From positions 1,302,001-1,366,000 of the forward strand of contig OZ037841.1 in the NCBI GenBank assembly GCA_964035575.1: a DNA stretch of 64,000 nt. Direction: 5' to 3'. The notes beneath the pieces are model-generated. The model ran no database searches, had not been told where the DNA came from, and saw nothing but the letters and a program-made list of their open reading frames with translations. Made by a program: the position numbers and the translations under genes. The stretch comes from Rhynchopus sp. YZ270_cl-10 (taxonomy: Eukaryota; Euglenozoa; Diplonemea; Diplonemida; Diplonemidae). Below are positions 21,016-30,342 of the stretch, one piece after another. Position 1 is the first letter of the stretch, and every line of letters starts with the position of its first letter.

Positions 21016-23277
21016 ATGTTCCGATGGGCGGGCATTTCTAGTGTAATGCTGCTTGCGTTCACTGAAGTGCACTGTGGAACCCCTGAGGTGCAGCCGTGGT
21101 TCGACTGGACACTGCCTCGTGCAGAGCGCGTTGCAAAGCTTCTCGCAGCGATGACTACCGAAGAGAAGATAGCGCAGATGGTTGTTGACGCACCCGAAAT
21201 CCCACGCCTCGGGGTAAAGGCATACCACTGGAGAAACAACGTCCAGCACGGCCTTGTGGACAACGGGGTGTCGACACAGTTTGTGCAAACCATTGGTATG
21301 GCCGCAACGTGGAGTGCTGCTGACATCTACGCTGCAGGGCGGGTTACTTCTGTGGAGGCCAGGGCGAAGCACAACATTGCCTTGAAAGAAAACGACGGCA
21401 ACAGCGTGATGGACTATGGTCTCGACCTTTGGGGCCCAGTGGGGAACCTCTTCAGAGATCCTCGGTGGGGGCGTGGACAGGAGACCTATGGGGAAGACCC
21501 GTACCTGGCGGCGGTGCTGACACAGAACTACGTCGATTCGCTGCAAACGGGGGAGCAGGCGGACATCTACCAGACCCTCGCAACGTGCAAAGCGTTCGTA
21601 GCGTATTCGGTGGATAACATGCCGCCACGTCTCTCCTTCGACCCGAACATCACAGAAACCGATCTGAACCAATACTACTTCCCTGTCTGGGAGTCGTGCG
21701 CGCAGCGTGCCGCCTCCGTGATGTGTGCGTACAACGGAGTGAACGGGTATCCCATGTGCATGTCGCCGATGCTGAAGAAGGTTCTCCGTGACGGCCCAAC
21801 CTTCAACTTCACAAAGCCGGAACAATACATTGTGACGGACAGCGGGGCGTTGGACTTTATGGTGACGGAGTTCAAGATTTTCAACTCAACGGTGGACAGC
21901 GCTGCGGCAGGGCTGAATGCGGGTGTGGATTTGAACTCGGGTAATGTGTTTAAGAAGCTTACGACCGCTTTGGACCAGAAGATGGTCACCACGGAGCAGA
22001 TTGACACAGCAATGACACGCCTGCTGCATGCGAAGATGGCGGCAGGGATGTTCGACCCTGCCGACAGAGTTGCCTACTCTAAGTACGGCGCAGATGACAT
22101 CCACAACGAAGCGCACCTCTCCGTCGCGGAGGACCTTGCAGTGCGCTCCCAGGTGCTCCTCAAGAACGACAACAAGACGCTGCCGCTCTCTCCGAAGACC
22201 AAATCGATTGCGGTCATTGGGTGGGGCGCGAACGACACATACGCGCTTCTCGGGAACTACTATGGCTGCCACTTCGCGAGGGGCCCGGTTTTGGCAAACT
22301 GTTCGATTGTGACACCGCTTCACGGCATTCAGATGGCCTTCCCTGACGCGGAGGTGACCTTCACCCACGGGGTGGACGTCGAGAGCAATGACACCAGTGG
22401 CTTTGATGCTGCTGTGGCTGCCGCATCTGCTGCGGATGTCGTTGTCTTCGTCGGAGGCAACCGGAACTGCGAAGGTGGCCAGCGCCAGGGTGGTGCGCAC
22501 TGCGAGGGCGAAGGCCAGGACCGCCCCGACCTCCAAATGCCCGGCGAGCAAACCGCCCTCATCACCCGCCTGCGCTCTGCCACCAAAACCCTCATCCTTG
22601 CAATCCTCACCGGAGGCCCCATCGCTATGACCTACGAAGCACAACACGCCGACGCAATCATCGTCATGTGGTACGGCGGCATCAAGGGAGGCCAAGCCCT
22701 AGGAACCAACCTCGCGGGCATCACCCAACCCACCGGACGCCTCCCCATGACCTGGGTGACCGGCATCAGCCAGGTCCCCAACGAGCTTGACATGGCATTG
22801 GACACTGCCCCGGGAAGAACCTACCGCCATTTAGACCAAACCCCTCTCTACAGCTTTGGATACGGAATGAGTGGGTACACAGAGTTTTCGTACAGCAATG
22901 TAAAGTTGTCTGCGACCTCTGTGCCTGCAGGAAACCCGAAGGCGGAGGTAGAGGTGTGCGTCGCGGTGCAGAACGTTGGGTCTGTGGGGGCAGAGGAGGT
23001 GGTCCAGGTGTATGCACAGCCGCCGAAGTTTAACGCCAAAACCCCGAACCTTATGTTGGTCGCCTTTGTGCGCACTTCGCTCATCAGTGCCGGGGAAACG
23101 CGTACTGTGTGTCTCCCCGTCTCAATGAACGCCTTCCGTCTGATGAGCAAAGAGACCGCCCCTTTCACGCCAAATGCAGGAACCTATGTGCTCTCTGTCG
23201 GCGGAGCGCAGCCAGGCAAGCAAGGAACATTCGTCGGGGACTACGTTGCTCAGACACTCGACCTTACTCTTGTTTGA
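21016..23277 (+). CDS. Glycoside hydrolase family 3, beta-xylosidase-like, secreted
   Basis: A 753-residue protein. I chose the ATG at 21016 over an upstream in-frame ATG because it gives a clean signal peptide (MFRWAGISSVMLLAFTEVHC). The N-terminal barrel carries family signatures: FRDPRWGRGQETYGEDP, VMCAYNGVNG, and the nucleophile segment YIVTDSGALDF with Asp275. The second alpha/beta domain follows (VLLKNDNKTLPL, then VVFVGGN), and the C-terminus ends in a fibronectin III-like domain (VCVAVQNVGSVGAEEVVQVY). The barrel resembles beta-D-xylosidase / alpha-arabinofuranosidase members rather than bacterial beta-glucosidases. Expected role: releasing terminal sugars from plant or algal polysaccharide outside the cell or in a lysosome-like compartment. 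No intron is needed. Substrate is inferred from family resemblance only. Confidence 0.93.
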   Translation: MFRWAGISSVMLLAFTEVHCGTPEVQPWFDWTLPRAERVAKLLAAMTTEEKIAQMVVDAPEIPRLGVKAYHWRNNVQHGLVDNGVSTQFVQTIGMAATWSAADIYAAGRVTSVEARAKHNIALKENDGNSVMDYGLDLWGPVGNLFRDPRWGRGQETYGEDPYLAAVLTQNYVDSLQTGEQADIYQTLATCKAFVAYSVDNMPPRLSFDPNITETDLNQYYFPVWESCAQRAASVMCAYNGVNGYPMCMSPMLKKVLRDGPTFNFTKPEQYIVTDSGALDFMVTEFKIFNSTVDSAAAGLNAGVDLNSGNVFKKLTTALDQKMVTTEQIDTAMTRLLHAKMAAGMFDPADRVAYSKYGADDIHNEAHLSVAEDLAVRSQVLLKNDNKTLPLSPKTKSIAVIGWGANDTYALLGNYYGCHFARGPVLANCSIVTPLHGIQMAFPDAEVTFTHGVDVESNDTSGFDAAVAAASAADVVVFVGGNRNCEGGQRQGGAHCEGEGQDRPDLQMPGEQTALITRLRSATKTLILAILTGGPIAMTYEAQHADAIIVMWYGGIKGGQALGTNLAGITQPTGRLPMTWVTGISQVPNELDMALDTAPGRTYRHLDQTPLYSFGYGMSGYTEFSYSNVKLSATSVPAGNPKAEVEVCVAVQNVGSVGAEEVVQVYAQPPKFNAKTPNLMLVAFVRTSLISAGETRTVCLPVSMNAFRLMSKETAPFTPNAGTYVLSVGGAQPGKQGTFVGDYVAQTLDLTLV

Positions 23278-23833
23278 GGGGTTTTTTTCCCCACAACCTT
23301 CCACCCCCCTCTGTAGGGGTCACCCAGGGGTGAGGTAGGTATAGTATTGAAATCGATGTGTGGGGGAAGGGTTTTTACAAAATTTGGCCAAAAAAATGGG
23401 CCACCTATTGATTGCTCATTTGATGAAGTATGCGGGGACTCATCTATCCAACCCTTTGTTTGGATTTGGGCTAAAGATAAAAAAGAACAAAAATGTGAAG
23501 TATTAGTGTACAGTCCACATCGACTGTTGCGTAGGTGTAGGTGCGAGGGGGGTGTTGGCCTCTGTTGATCTCTATTGTTTTTGAGATTAGTGTTTGTCTG
23601 TGGCGTGTATTCGTGTATTCCATTTGTGCTACCTATTTAAAAACTCGTATTTCAAGAAAAAAAGCAATCCCATGTCGTTTCTTTTGTTGCCAGAAAAAAT
23701 AATATTCAGGTGATCCTTCTCTCTTTTTTACGCTCTCTCTTTGGGAAAAAAAACCGAGTTAGTTTCTAAACAGCGACACCAGGATTGTGAAGCAGGTCAA
23801 GATGACATCCCTAGCATAGGTGATGGCGGCAGT

Positions 23834-23934
23834 ATTGTGGTGGGAGCCCATTGGAATACGCAAAATACATCACAATACACGTGTATGGTGTATTTTGATG
23901 TGTTTTGCGTATTCCAATGGGCTCCCACCACAAT
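23834..23934. mobile_element. 101-bp perfect-hairpin foldback element
   Basis: Two arms of about 47 and 54 bp, starting ATTGTGGTGGGAGCCCATTG and ending with its complement, separated by almost no loop. The first 40 bases of each arm are virtually identical, so it is either young or under structural constraint. No clear target duplication; a miniature transposable element is the likeliest explanation. Confidence 0.75.
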
Positions 23935-24192
23935 TAGCCATAGGGGTCGTCTTCGCGTTTTGTTTCCTTTCTCCCCCCCACCCCTTTCTGTTCAAGGCAA
24001 CCAGCGCTGATGCTCAGTCCTTGGATAGAAAGAGGTGAAGTGAGGCCCCCCTTTTTGGTGATTTAAACTTATGATCATCTTTCCAGTTTCCCTTTTTGTT
24101 AAGGTGACCTTCATGAGGAGCTTAGGTATATCTTATCAACTTTTCTTTTGTTTTCTCGCTCCTACTCTCGAAGGGTATGTTTCGGGTTTTAG

Positions 24193-24225
24193 TTGCTTTT
24201 GTGTGTCGAGAGGCACATCTAGCAA
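24193..24225 (+). ncRNA. AGAG-loop hairpin element (copy 6)
   Basis: Inner stem TGTGT/GCACA (one G-U pair) closing a CGAGAG loop; outer stem TTGCT (24193-24197) with AGCAA (24221-24225). The outer stem sequence differs from every other copy while pairing is kept. Confidence 0.5.
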
Positions 24226-25212
24226 ATTTCATTCTTAATTTTTGTGGGGAGGAAAAAGGGAAAACATACCATCAAACCTGCAGAGGTCAGGGGTATGAGC
24301 AAATGTCTCGTACCCCTTTTCCCTGTCGCTTTTGTTGTCAACGAATGTTCAGAGTAGAACCCAGTCAGACCCATGGAGTGTCTTGCAGCGATTCACTTTG
24401 ATCCTTCTTGTGTGCAAGAATAAAGTATCGAAGGAAATATTGAAATGGGGGGAAACATACAGTAATTTTGGAGAATTGCAGCGACAATGGTTACATTCCC
24501 GCGGAACAACCTTTCAAAAAATTGAACCTGTTGTCTATTGGCACCAGGTTTTACGTAGGTATATCACACAGTTATCCACCCGCGTTGTTCAGTTTCCCCC
24601 CTTTTTCCTTCCCATTATATTTCTTTACAGGTAACTGAGCGCGTCTTAGGATTATCTCACCACTCTTTTTCTTTTTCTTTTTCCAAAATTTCAAAAAAAA
24701 AAAAAAACCAACGCACGTGCTCAATACACCTGCGCACAAAAAAAGCAAAACAAAAATTCAAAAAAAAGCGCATCCCAGCCTTCGGGCGATATTTTAGCAC
24801 AGAACGATTGTCGATACAAAGACGAACCCCCACCCCCCTACTTTTTGCTTGAACACTATGTCATGCGTACCAAAATTGCGAACTTAGGCAGCGGAAGTGG
24901 AATTATCCCCGACAACGCCCTTCTGTAATCCTGCGCAGCTGATGAGATGACTATTGACGAGAGGATCAGATTCATCTAATACCTTTCTCCCCCTCCTCTT
25001 CATTGCTTCCCTTTCATACACACCCCCCCATATCCTCACATCACAAAACCCCACACACACACACACTCACAGAGTTTTTTTCGCCTATACCAAAAACCCT
25101 CCTTTCCGCCCCTTTTTTATTTACACAAACCGTTTGTTACCGTTTTTTTCTTCCCCCTTTTTTCCCCTTTCCTCACCCTCACCCTCTTTTTTCTCTCTCT
25201 TTTTCTAAATAA

Positions 25213-27015
25213 ATGGGAATGGAGCCTTATGACAGCCGCTACAGCGAGCAGAGTGGTGTCGGCACTACCATCATCCCTTCTACCTCCACCGCGAAGCACA
25301 GCACAAATACCTCCCCAACCTCCTCCTCGTCTTCCTTTTCGGGGTCGGCTCTTTCCGTTGTGAGTCACCACGCTGCTACCCCTTCTCCCTCTTCTTCTCC
25401 CTCTTCATGCTCCAGATCGAGTTGCCTTGTATCATTTATGTGTATTGGAGTGCTTTGCGGGGTATTGGGAATCATAAAAACTTCATTCACCCCCGACGAT
25501 GCAACAGAAGAAAGGATTAAGGCTATGGAACATTCTATTGACGATATGGTGGAAGCAGCAGAGAGGAGGGTTCGACCACACCGCGAGAGAACTGATCTGC
25601 ATATGAGGATGTTATATGGCGACCAGCAGGACGATGCATTTCATGACACAAACTCAAGCAGTGTTGACCCAGATTTTCGCGAGGTCAAAGGAAGGCTATC
25701 ACGCAGGGAGGCAGTACGACACACTATATCCTCCGCATGGCTCGCATTTGAACACTACGAACTAACCAGAACAGTGCGACGCACTGTCGGAGGAAAGACC
25801 TCCCGGTTTAACGTTGCGAGCGAAATCGCTTTGTTTCAATTAGTTGACTCATTGGATACGCTGCACATTGCTGGGTTGATGCAGTTGTATCACAGAGCAG
25901 AAGGCCATGTCATGAGAAATGCGGGTGCCTTAGTGGGTGCAGCGAATACGGCAGAGAAGGCGACGAGGATTGCATCGGGGCTTCTTGCCGCATATGCGTT
26001 GTCGCAGAACGCAAAGTTGTTGTCTCTTGCGGCGACGGTGGCGGAGGAGCATATAGCGGGGGTCGAGGATTTTGCGGAAACGAAAGTCTCGTTTTCGGTG
26101 GCCCCCTTTTCCGGTAATGAGTCCGACGCAGATTTGCTGCTGCTCTATAATTATTTGGATCATGCGACAAAAAAGACGAATTTCTCGCTGAGGGCTGACA
26201 CACAACGTCCGCAGACGGTAACCCCACAGTGCACTGAAGGTGATTCTGGGCTTTTGTGTGGCTCGCTTCTGAACCTCTGGCTTGGTGCTGGGCAGGTTCA
26301 TCAGAAGTATCTTTCAGAGTATGAGCTTGCAGCAGACTACATCGCCTCTCATTTGCATGCGGTCGGTGATGATATGGGGGTGCTTGCGAAGGATCTGAAT
26401 GCTTCCTTTGAGTCGCATACGATGTCGCATCTTGCCTGCGCGGTGCCTGGTGTGCTCGCGCAGGGTGCGTTGTACGTAAAGCCACATAGCCGTGCTGAGG
26501 CGCACCTCCATGCTGCAAAGAAGCTTGCAAAGTTCTGTATGTACCTCCACGAATCTGCGTCAGGACTCCTCCCAGAGGAGTTGACGTATGGAAAAGATGG
26601 GGTGGAGATGACAGTACCACAGGGGATGCTGAGAGGGGATGCAGTAAGGTCGTTCTTCATCATGCATAAGGTGACGAGTGATCATGTGTACCGCGAATGG
26701 GCGTGGCGGGCGTATGTCAGCATGGAGACCCACGCCCGTGCCTGCAAAGACTGCGAGCACGAAGACAACGCCTTCTACTCCTCCGTCTCCGACGTCCGTG
26801 CCTACCCACCAGTCCAAACAGGGCGTATGCCGCCATGGTTCCTCGGTGAAACCCTCAAGTACCTCTTCCTCACCTACGAAGATGCCCTCCCCTTTGACTG
26901 TTGGGTGTGGGGACCCCATGGGCATGCGCTCCCGCGTCATGTCGTTCGTGGGTCAAGAAACCACTCGATATCCGTGAAGTGTTTTGTGCCAGATGTGAAT
27001 ATCTTTGCTGGATGA
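25213..27015 (+). CDS. GH47-like alpha-mannosidase family, type II membrane protein, probably catalytically altered
   Basis: 600 residues: Ser/Thr-rich cytoplasmic N-terminus, one membrane segment at about residues 72-92 (VSFMCIGVLCGVLGII), then a luminal domain. Family 47 motifs are recognisable: LVDSLDTLHIAGL, MSHLACAVPGVLAQGA, FLGETLKYLFLTYED. Class I alpha-1,2-mannosidases trim N-glycans in the ER and Golgi or, as EDEM proteins, mark misfolded glycoproteins. Several catalytic positions look changed: the acid-bearing EFEEA segment after the DTL motif reads QLYHRA, the RPE..ES motif reads RGDAVRS, and the calcium-binding NTEAHP motif reads GPHGHAL. I infer a divergent or inactive, possibly lectin-like member. 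The alignment was made by eye and needs a structural check. The start follows a long C/T tract. Confidence 0.8.
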   Translation: MGMEPYDSRYSEQSGVGTTIIPSTSTAKHSTNTSPTSSSSSFSGSALSVVSHHAATPSPSSSPSSCSRSSCLVSFMCIGVLCGVLGIIKTSFTPDDATEERIKAMEHSIDDMVEAAERRVRPHRERTDLHMRMLYGDQQDDAFHDTNSSSVDPDFREVKGRLSRREAVRHTISSAWLAFEHYELTRTVRRTVGGKTSRFNVASEIALFQLVDSLDTLHIAGLMQLYHRAEGHVMRNAGALVGAANTAEKATRIASGLLAAYALSQNAKLLSLAATVAEEHIAGVEDFAETKVSFSVAPFSGNESDADLLLLYNYLDHATKKTNFSLRADTQRPQTVTPQCTEGDSGLLCGSLLNLWLGAGQVHQKYLSEYELAADYIASHLHAVGDDMGVLAKDLNASFESHTMSHLACAVPGVLAQGALYVKPHSRAEAHLHAAKKLAKFCMYLHESASGLLPEELTYGKDGVEMTVPQGMLRGDAVRSFFIMHKVTSDHVYREWAWRAYVSMETHARACKDCEHEDNAFYSSVSDVRAYPPVQTGRMPPWFLGETLKYLFLTYEDALPFDCWVWGPHGHALPRHVVRGSRNHSISVKCFVPDVNIFAG

Positions 27016-27454
27016 AAAGAGATGGCAAAGAAAGATATGCACAGCAGAAATTGTCGAACACAGATGGAAGACGGAACCTACAGAGAGTAAGGGTTGTAGT
27101 GGTAGATTAGTAAAAGGACAGATCAGGTGGTATAATGTTGTTCAGTTTTACATTATGATGGCAGAGTCGCAAGGCTCATGCGCGTCTTGTTATTAAAGGT
27201 GGACGTGCACAGCGGGCATAAAATTATCTTCCAAAAAAAAAATAATAGTGGAGCACACTCTAGGGTGGCTACACTAATACAACCAAGTTTTCAAAAAAAA
27301 AAAACTTCCCCCTCCTCGCCCCCTTCTTGTTTTTTAAAGGTGACTCAGCACGAGAGGGCCATCTTATAAACTTTTCTTTTTTAGGTACACTCATTTTCCC
27401 CCTTTTTCAACTTCCTTAAGCCCCTTTTCCAGACACCCCTTCTGTTTTTCAATC

Positions 27455-27489
27455 AAGGTGACAAAGCACGAGAGGCTTAGGGTCATCTT
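27455..27489 (+). ncRNA. AGAG-loop hairpin element (copy 7)
   Basis: Outer stem AAGGTGA/TCATCTT, inner stem CAAAGC/GCTTAG (one mismatch), loop ACGAGAG, GG bulge on the 3' side. A sister copy 118 bp upstream (27337-27365) keeps the loop but has lost part of the inner stem; after it a TATAAAC word and a pyrimidine run end in TAG at 27383. Confidence 0.65.
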
Positions 27490-28898
27490 ATAAACTCTTT
27501 CTGTTTTTTGTTTTTGTTTTTGTTGTTGGTTTCACTGTGCTTTTTCATTTTCACTTATTGCTCTAAAATCTCCTCTACCTGAAGCTTGAGGCAGCTTTCG
27601 CGAGATCTGTGATTTTTTTTGTACAGTTTGTTCGCCGAAGAGTGTACCGGGGTAGACTAATTGACTCCCCCAGATGGTGTGGCTAACTCCAAAAATAAAG
27701 TGTAATTTTTGTACTTCTTTTGTATTTTTTTTGTATACCCAAAAAAGGGGGTTTTTTTTATTTTTGGTACCAATTCGTACTTTCCCCATCGCCCCAAGTC
27801 ATGGCCCAAAAGTTCCTGGCGAAGCCACGGTACGCAACATTTCTGAAAAATGTCGACATAAATTGGCACTGTCGTTGGTAATTATCGTCAGTTCCGTTAA
27901 ATTTTACCTACGTATTTTGCTAGAACGAAAGTTTCTGGCGAAGCCACGGTGCGCAACATTTCAAAAAATTGCGCTTATATTTGCACATTTGTGCTGAACT
28001 ATGTCATGGGAAAGGGTGGGTTGCAATCTTGCGCCGCAGGCGCACGGTACGCTACTTTTTTCGTTGGCCATGCTGCATGCTTCCTTCTTCTTTCTCACTC
28101 CTCATTGGGTTCTACGAGCTCCGTCCGTAAAATGGTGGGGTCACAACATGCAGCAAAGTTCGCAGCTATGCAAACTGCCCCCACGTTTACTTTGCACTTT
28201 ACCCTCAGTGGTCAAGTACTGACCATATTTTACACTAAACCTGAAAATGCCCTGTAAAAACTGACACATGCATTTTAGGTCAAAAATACTCATTTCTCAG
28301 CGCAAAGTGACCCCATCACAGCACGCACGGACTCCCGAGAATCGAGAAAAAAAATTTTCCCCCAATTTTTTGGGGGCCAAAAAAGAAAAATTTCCCCCCG
28401 ACCCCCCGACTCCGACCCCCCAAAAAGTTTATACAGGGAAATAATTTTTCGCAAAAAACACCCCAAAAATAAAGTGTAATTTTTGTACTTCTTTTGTAGT
28501 TGTTTTGTGCTGTTTTTGTACTGGATTTAGCCACACCAGCCAGAAACATTTTTTTTTCCCCGACCGAGCTGCGTTTTAGCACGTTTCAACTACTCTTTTT
28601 TTTGTCTTGCTTGCATCCATTGAAGTGTTTACATTTTGAACTTGGTGGTTTACTTTAAACTTTTCTCTTTTGTTCGCTCGCAAAATGAAAAAGCAATCGA
28701 GTTGTGCCAAAAACAAAACAAAAAACCCCCCCACGTATGGTGTGATCTAAACGACGCAAACGGTTACAAAAAGACACATTTTTTTTTTCCAACCCCACGC
28801 CTTTCTCCTCCACCCCGTTAACCTGAGTGTGCACGAAACCAATACCAGATTTTTATGTTCAAACTTCCATTTTATGTAATTAAACCCCGTTATGCAGA

Positions 28899-29122
28899 CA
28901 CGGTGCGGTAGTCAGCCAATTACAACCATACATGCCAACCCAAATGTCATATCAATATTATGACAACCCTACAGTCCTGATTAACACCCCAAAAAACTGA
29001 CTGTAGGCAAGACATCTCGCATGCAATAAGGTTGTTAATGAGAACCCCAGGGTTGTCACTCAACGAAGGTAGTCATGTGATGTGGTCATTTGGGTTGTCA
29101 TTGGGCTGACGACCGCACCGTG
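28899..29122. mobile_element. 224-bp miniature inverted-repeat element
   Basis: Termini CACGGTGCGGTAGTCAGCC and ACGACCGCACCGTG are inverted copies with one mismatch, followed by further inverted blocks (CCAATTACAACC against GGTTGTCATTGG). The direct flank is only GA on each side, so the duplication length is uncertain. No coding capacity. Confidence 0.7.
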
Positions 29123-30342
29123 GACCCGTCGTTTTCCCACCCCTGTTTTTGCACCTGCTAACATGCCGTTTTCCTTTCGTGCAGTGTGGTGCGCGAACTC
29201 TCCCTTGGCTTCCCATAACGCTCGTTTTTACAAACGTGCAAAACAAAATAAAATGGGAGGGGCGAGGGGGGGACCAATAAAGTGCAAAGGCTTCGGCTGA
29301 TATTGAGTACAGATCTTTATACCAGGTGTAAAGAGATTGTCAATACAACACAAAAAAAGTACGTTGCGTGAATGTTAGAAAGTGGAGATTTGCACTATAC
29401 GTGGCAACACGACTGTCACGAGAGGCTTTGTACTTGCATCAAGTATTATTTTTTTAAAAAATGTGCAAGGTGGCATGGGTGCGTTCAAGTTCCATGTCGA
29501 GTTATACAGACCGGTGTGTGATGTGGTAAGTTTTCTTTTGCCGTTTGGTGGGACTCAAGTTCAAAAAGAAAAGTTTTTCGTACACTTTTTTCTCAGGTTC
29601 CGACCAGCAAACGGCCCGGTACTTGAAGGAATAGTGTATTTATTTTTTAAAAGAAAGAGGCAAGGCGGACACACACCTATGCAATTTTTTTAATGACGAC
29701 GCACGACTTTCATTCGAGGCTGGCATCATACAGGCCAGTCAGAAGGTGCCTGCGTCAACTACAATTTTTTCTCCCTTTTCTCCGGAACTAATTTTTGCTT
29801 CTTTGAGCGCATTCTTGCGCTAGTATTGTTCACTACCCCACCCCCGTCTCCTCTTCCCTCCCTTCTCCCCTTCCACCCTCTTATTGTCTTTTTTTTTGTT
29901 CCCAAAATGGAACTGGTAACATCGGATAAAAAGAAACTGACACCACCTCCTTTTGAATTTGTGGGTTCCCCCCTTTCATTATGTGTGGTCAAACTCACAC
30001 ACCCTCCTCCCCAGCTGCTGCGTTCATCGAAATAGCGCTCACAACTTACCTCTTCTCGGGAGGAAGCAGCTCCAAATTCAGCGTATTTTTCTCCGCACAG
30101 AACGCACCGTGTCCGTCCCATAGTCTGCTTCGGAGTGCTGGTCGAGGTCAACTGCCTCACTTCATACTGCGCTGCTACGTTCCTTTTCGCAGCGATCTTA
30201 CTATTTTTTGAAGCGTTCCCTACACTGTTCAACTTCTTGCTCTTTTCCTCTTTTATCAAAAAAAAAACCCCCCCCCCCCAGCTCTGCAAACAAAACCCTT
30301 TTCACCAACACCCCTAGACCCCTACCGCAGAAGCAACATAAT

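Larger units (their letters stand above)
23278..25212. other. Intergenic, no gene seen
   Basis: Pyrimidine tracts, a foldback element (23834-23934), a divergent hairpin at 24101-24137 and another listed at 24193. The 12-mer GATTGTCGATAC occurs at 24806 next to an A-rich stretch. A 70-bp C/T tract precedes the next start codon. Confidence 0.5.
27016..30342. other. Intergenic, no gene seen
   Basis: Contains two hairpins (27337-27365 truncated, 27455-27489), a 45-bp direct repeat (27691 and 28462), a direct pair of GGCGAAGCCACGG words (27815 and 27937), the GCGCCGCAGGCGCACGGTACGCTAC motif near 28031, a miniature element at 28899-29122 and GATTGTCAATAC at 29335. The block at 27247-27300 matches the flanks of the element at 32740. 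No supported gene. Confidence 0.5.
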
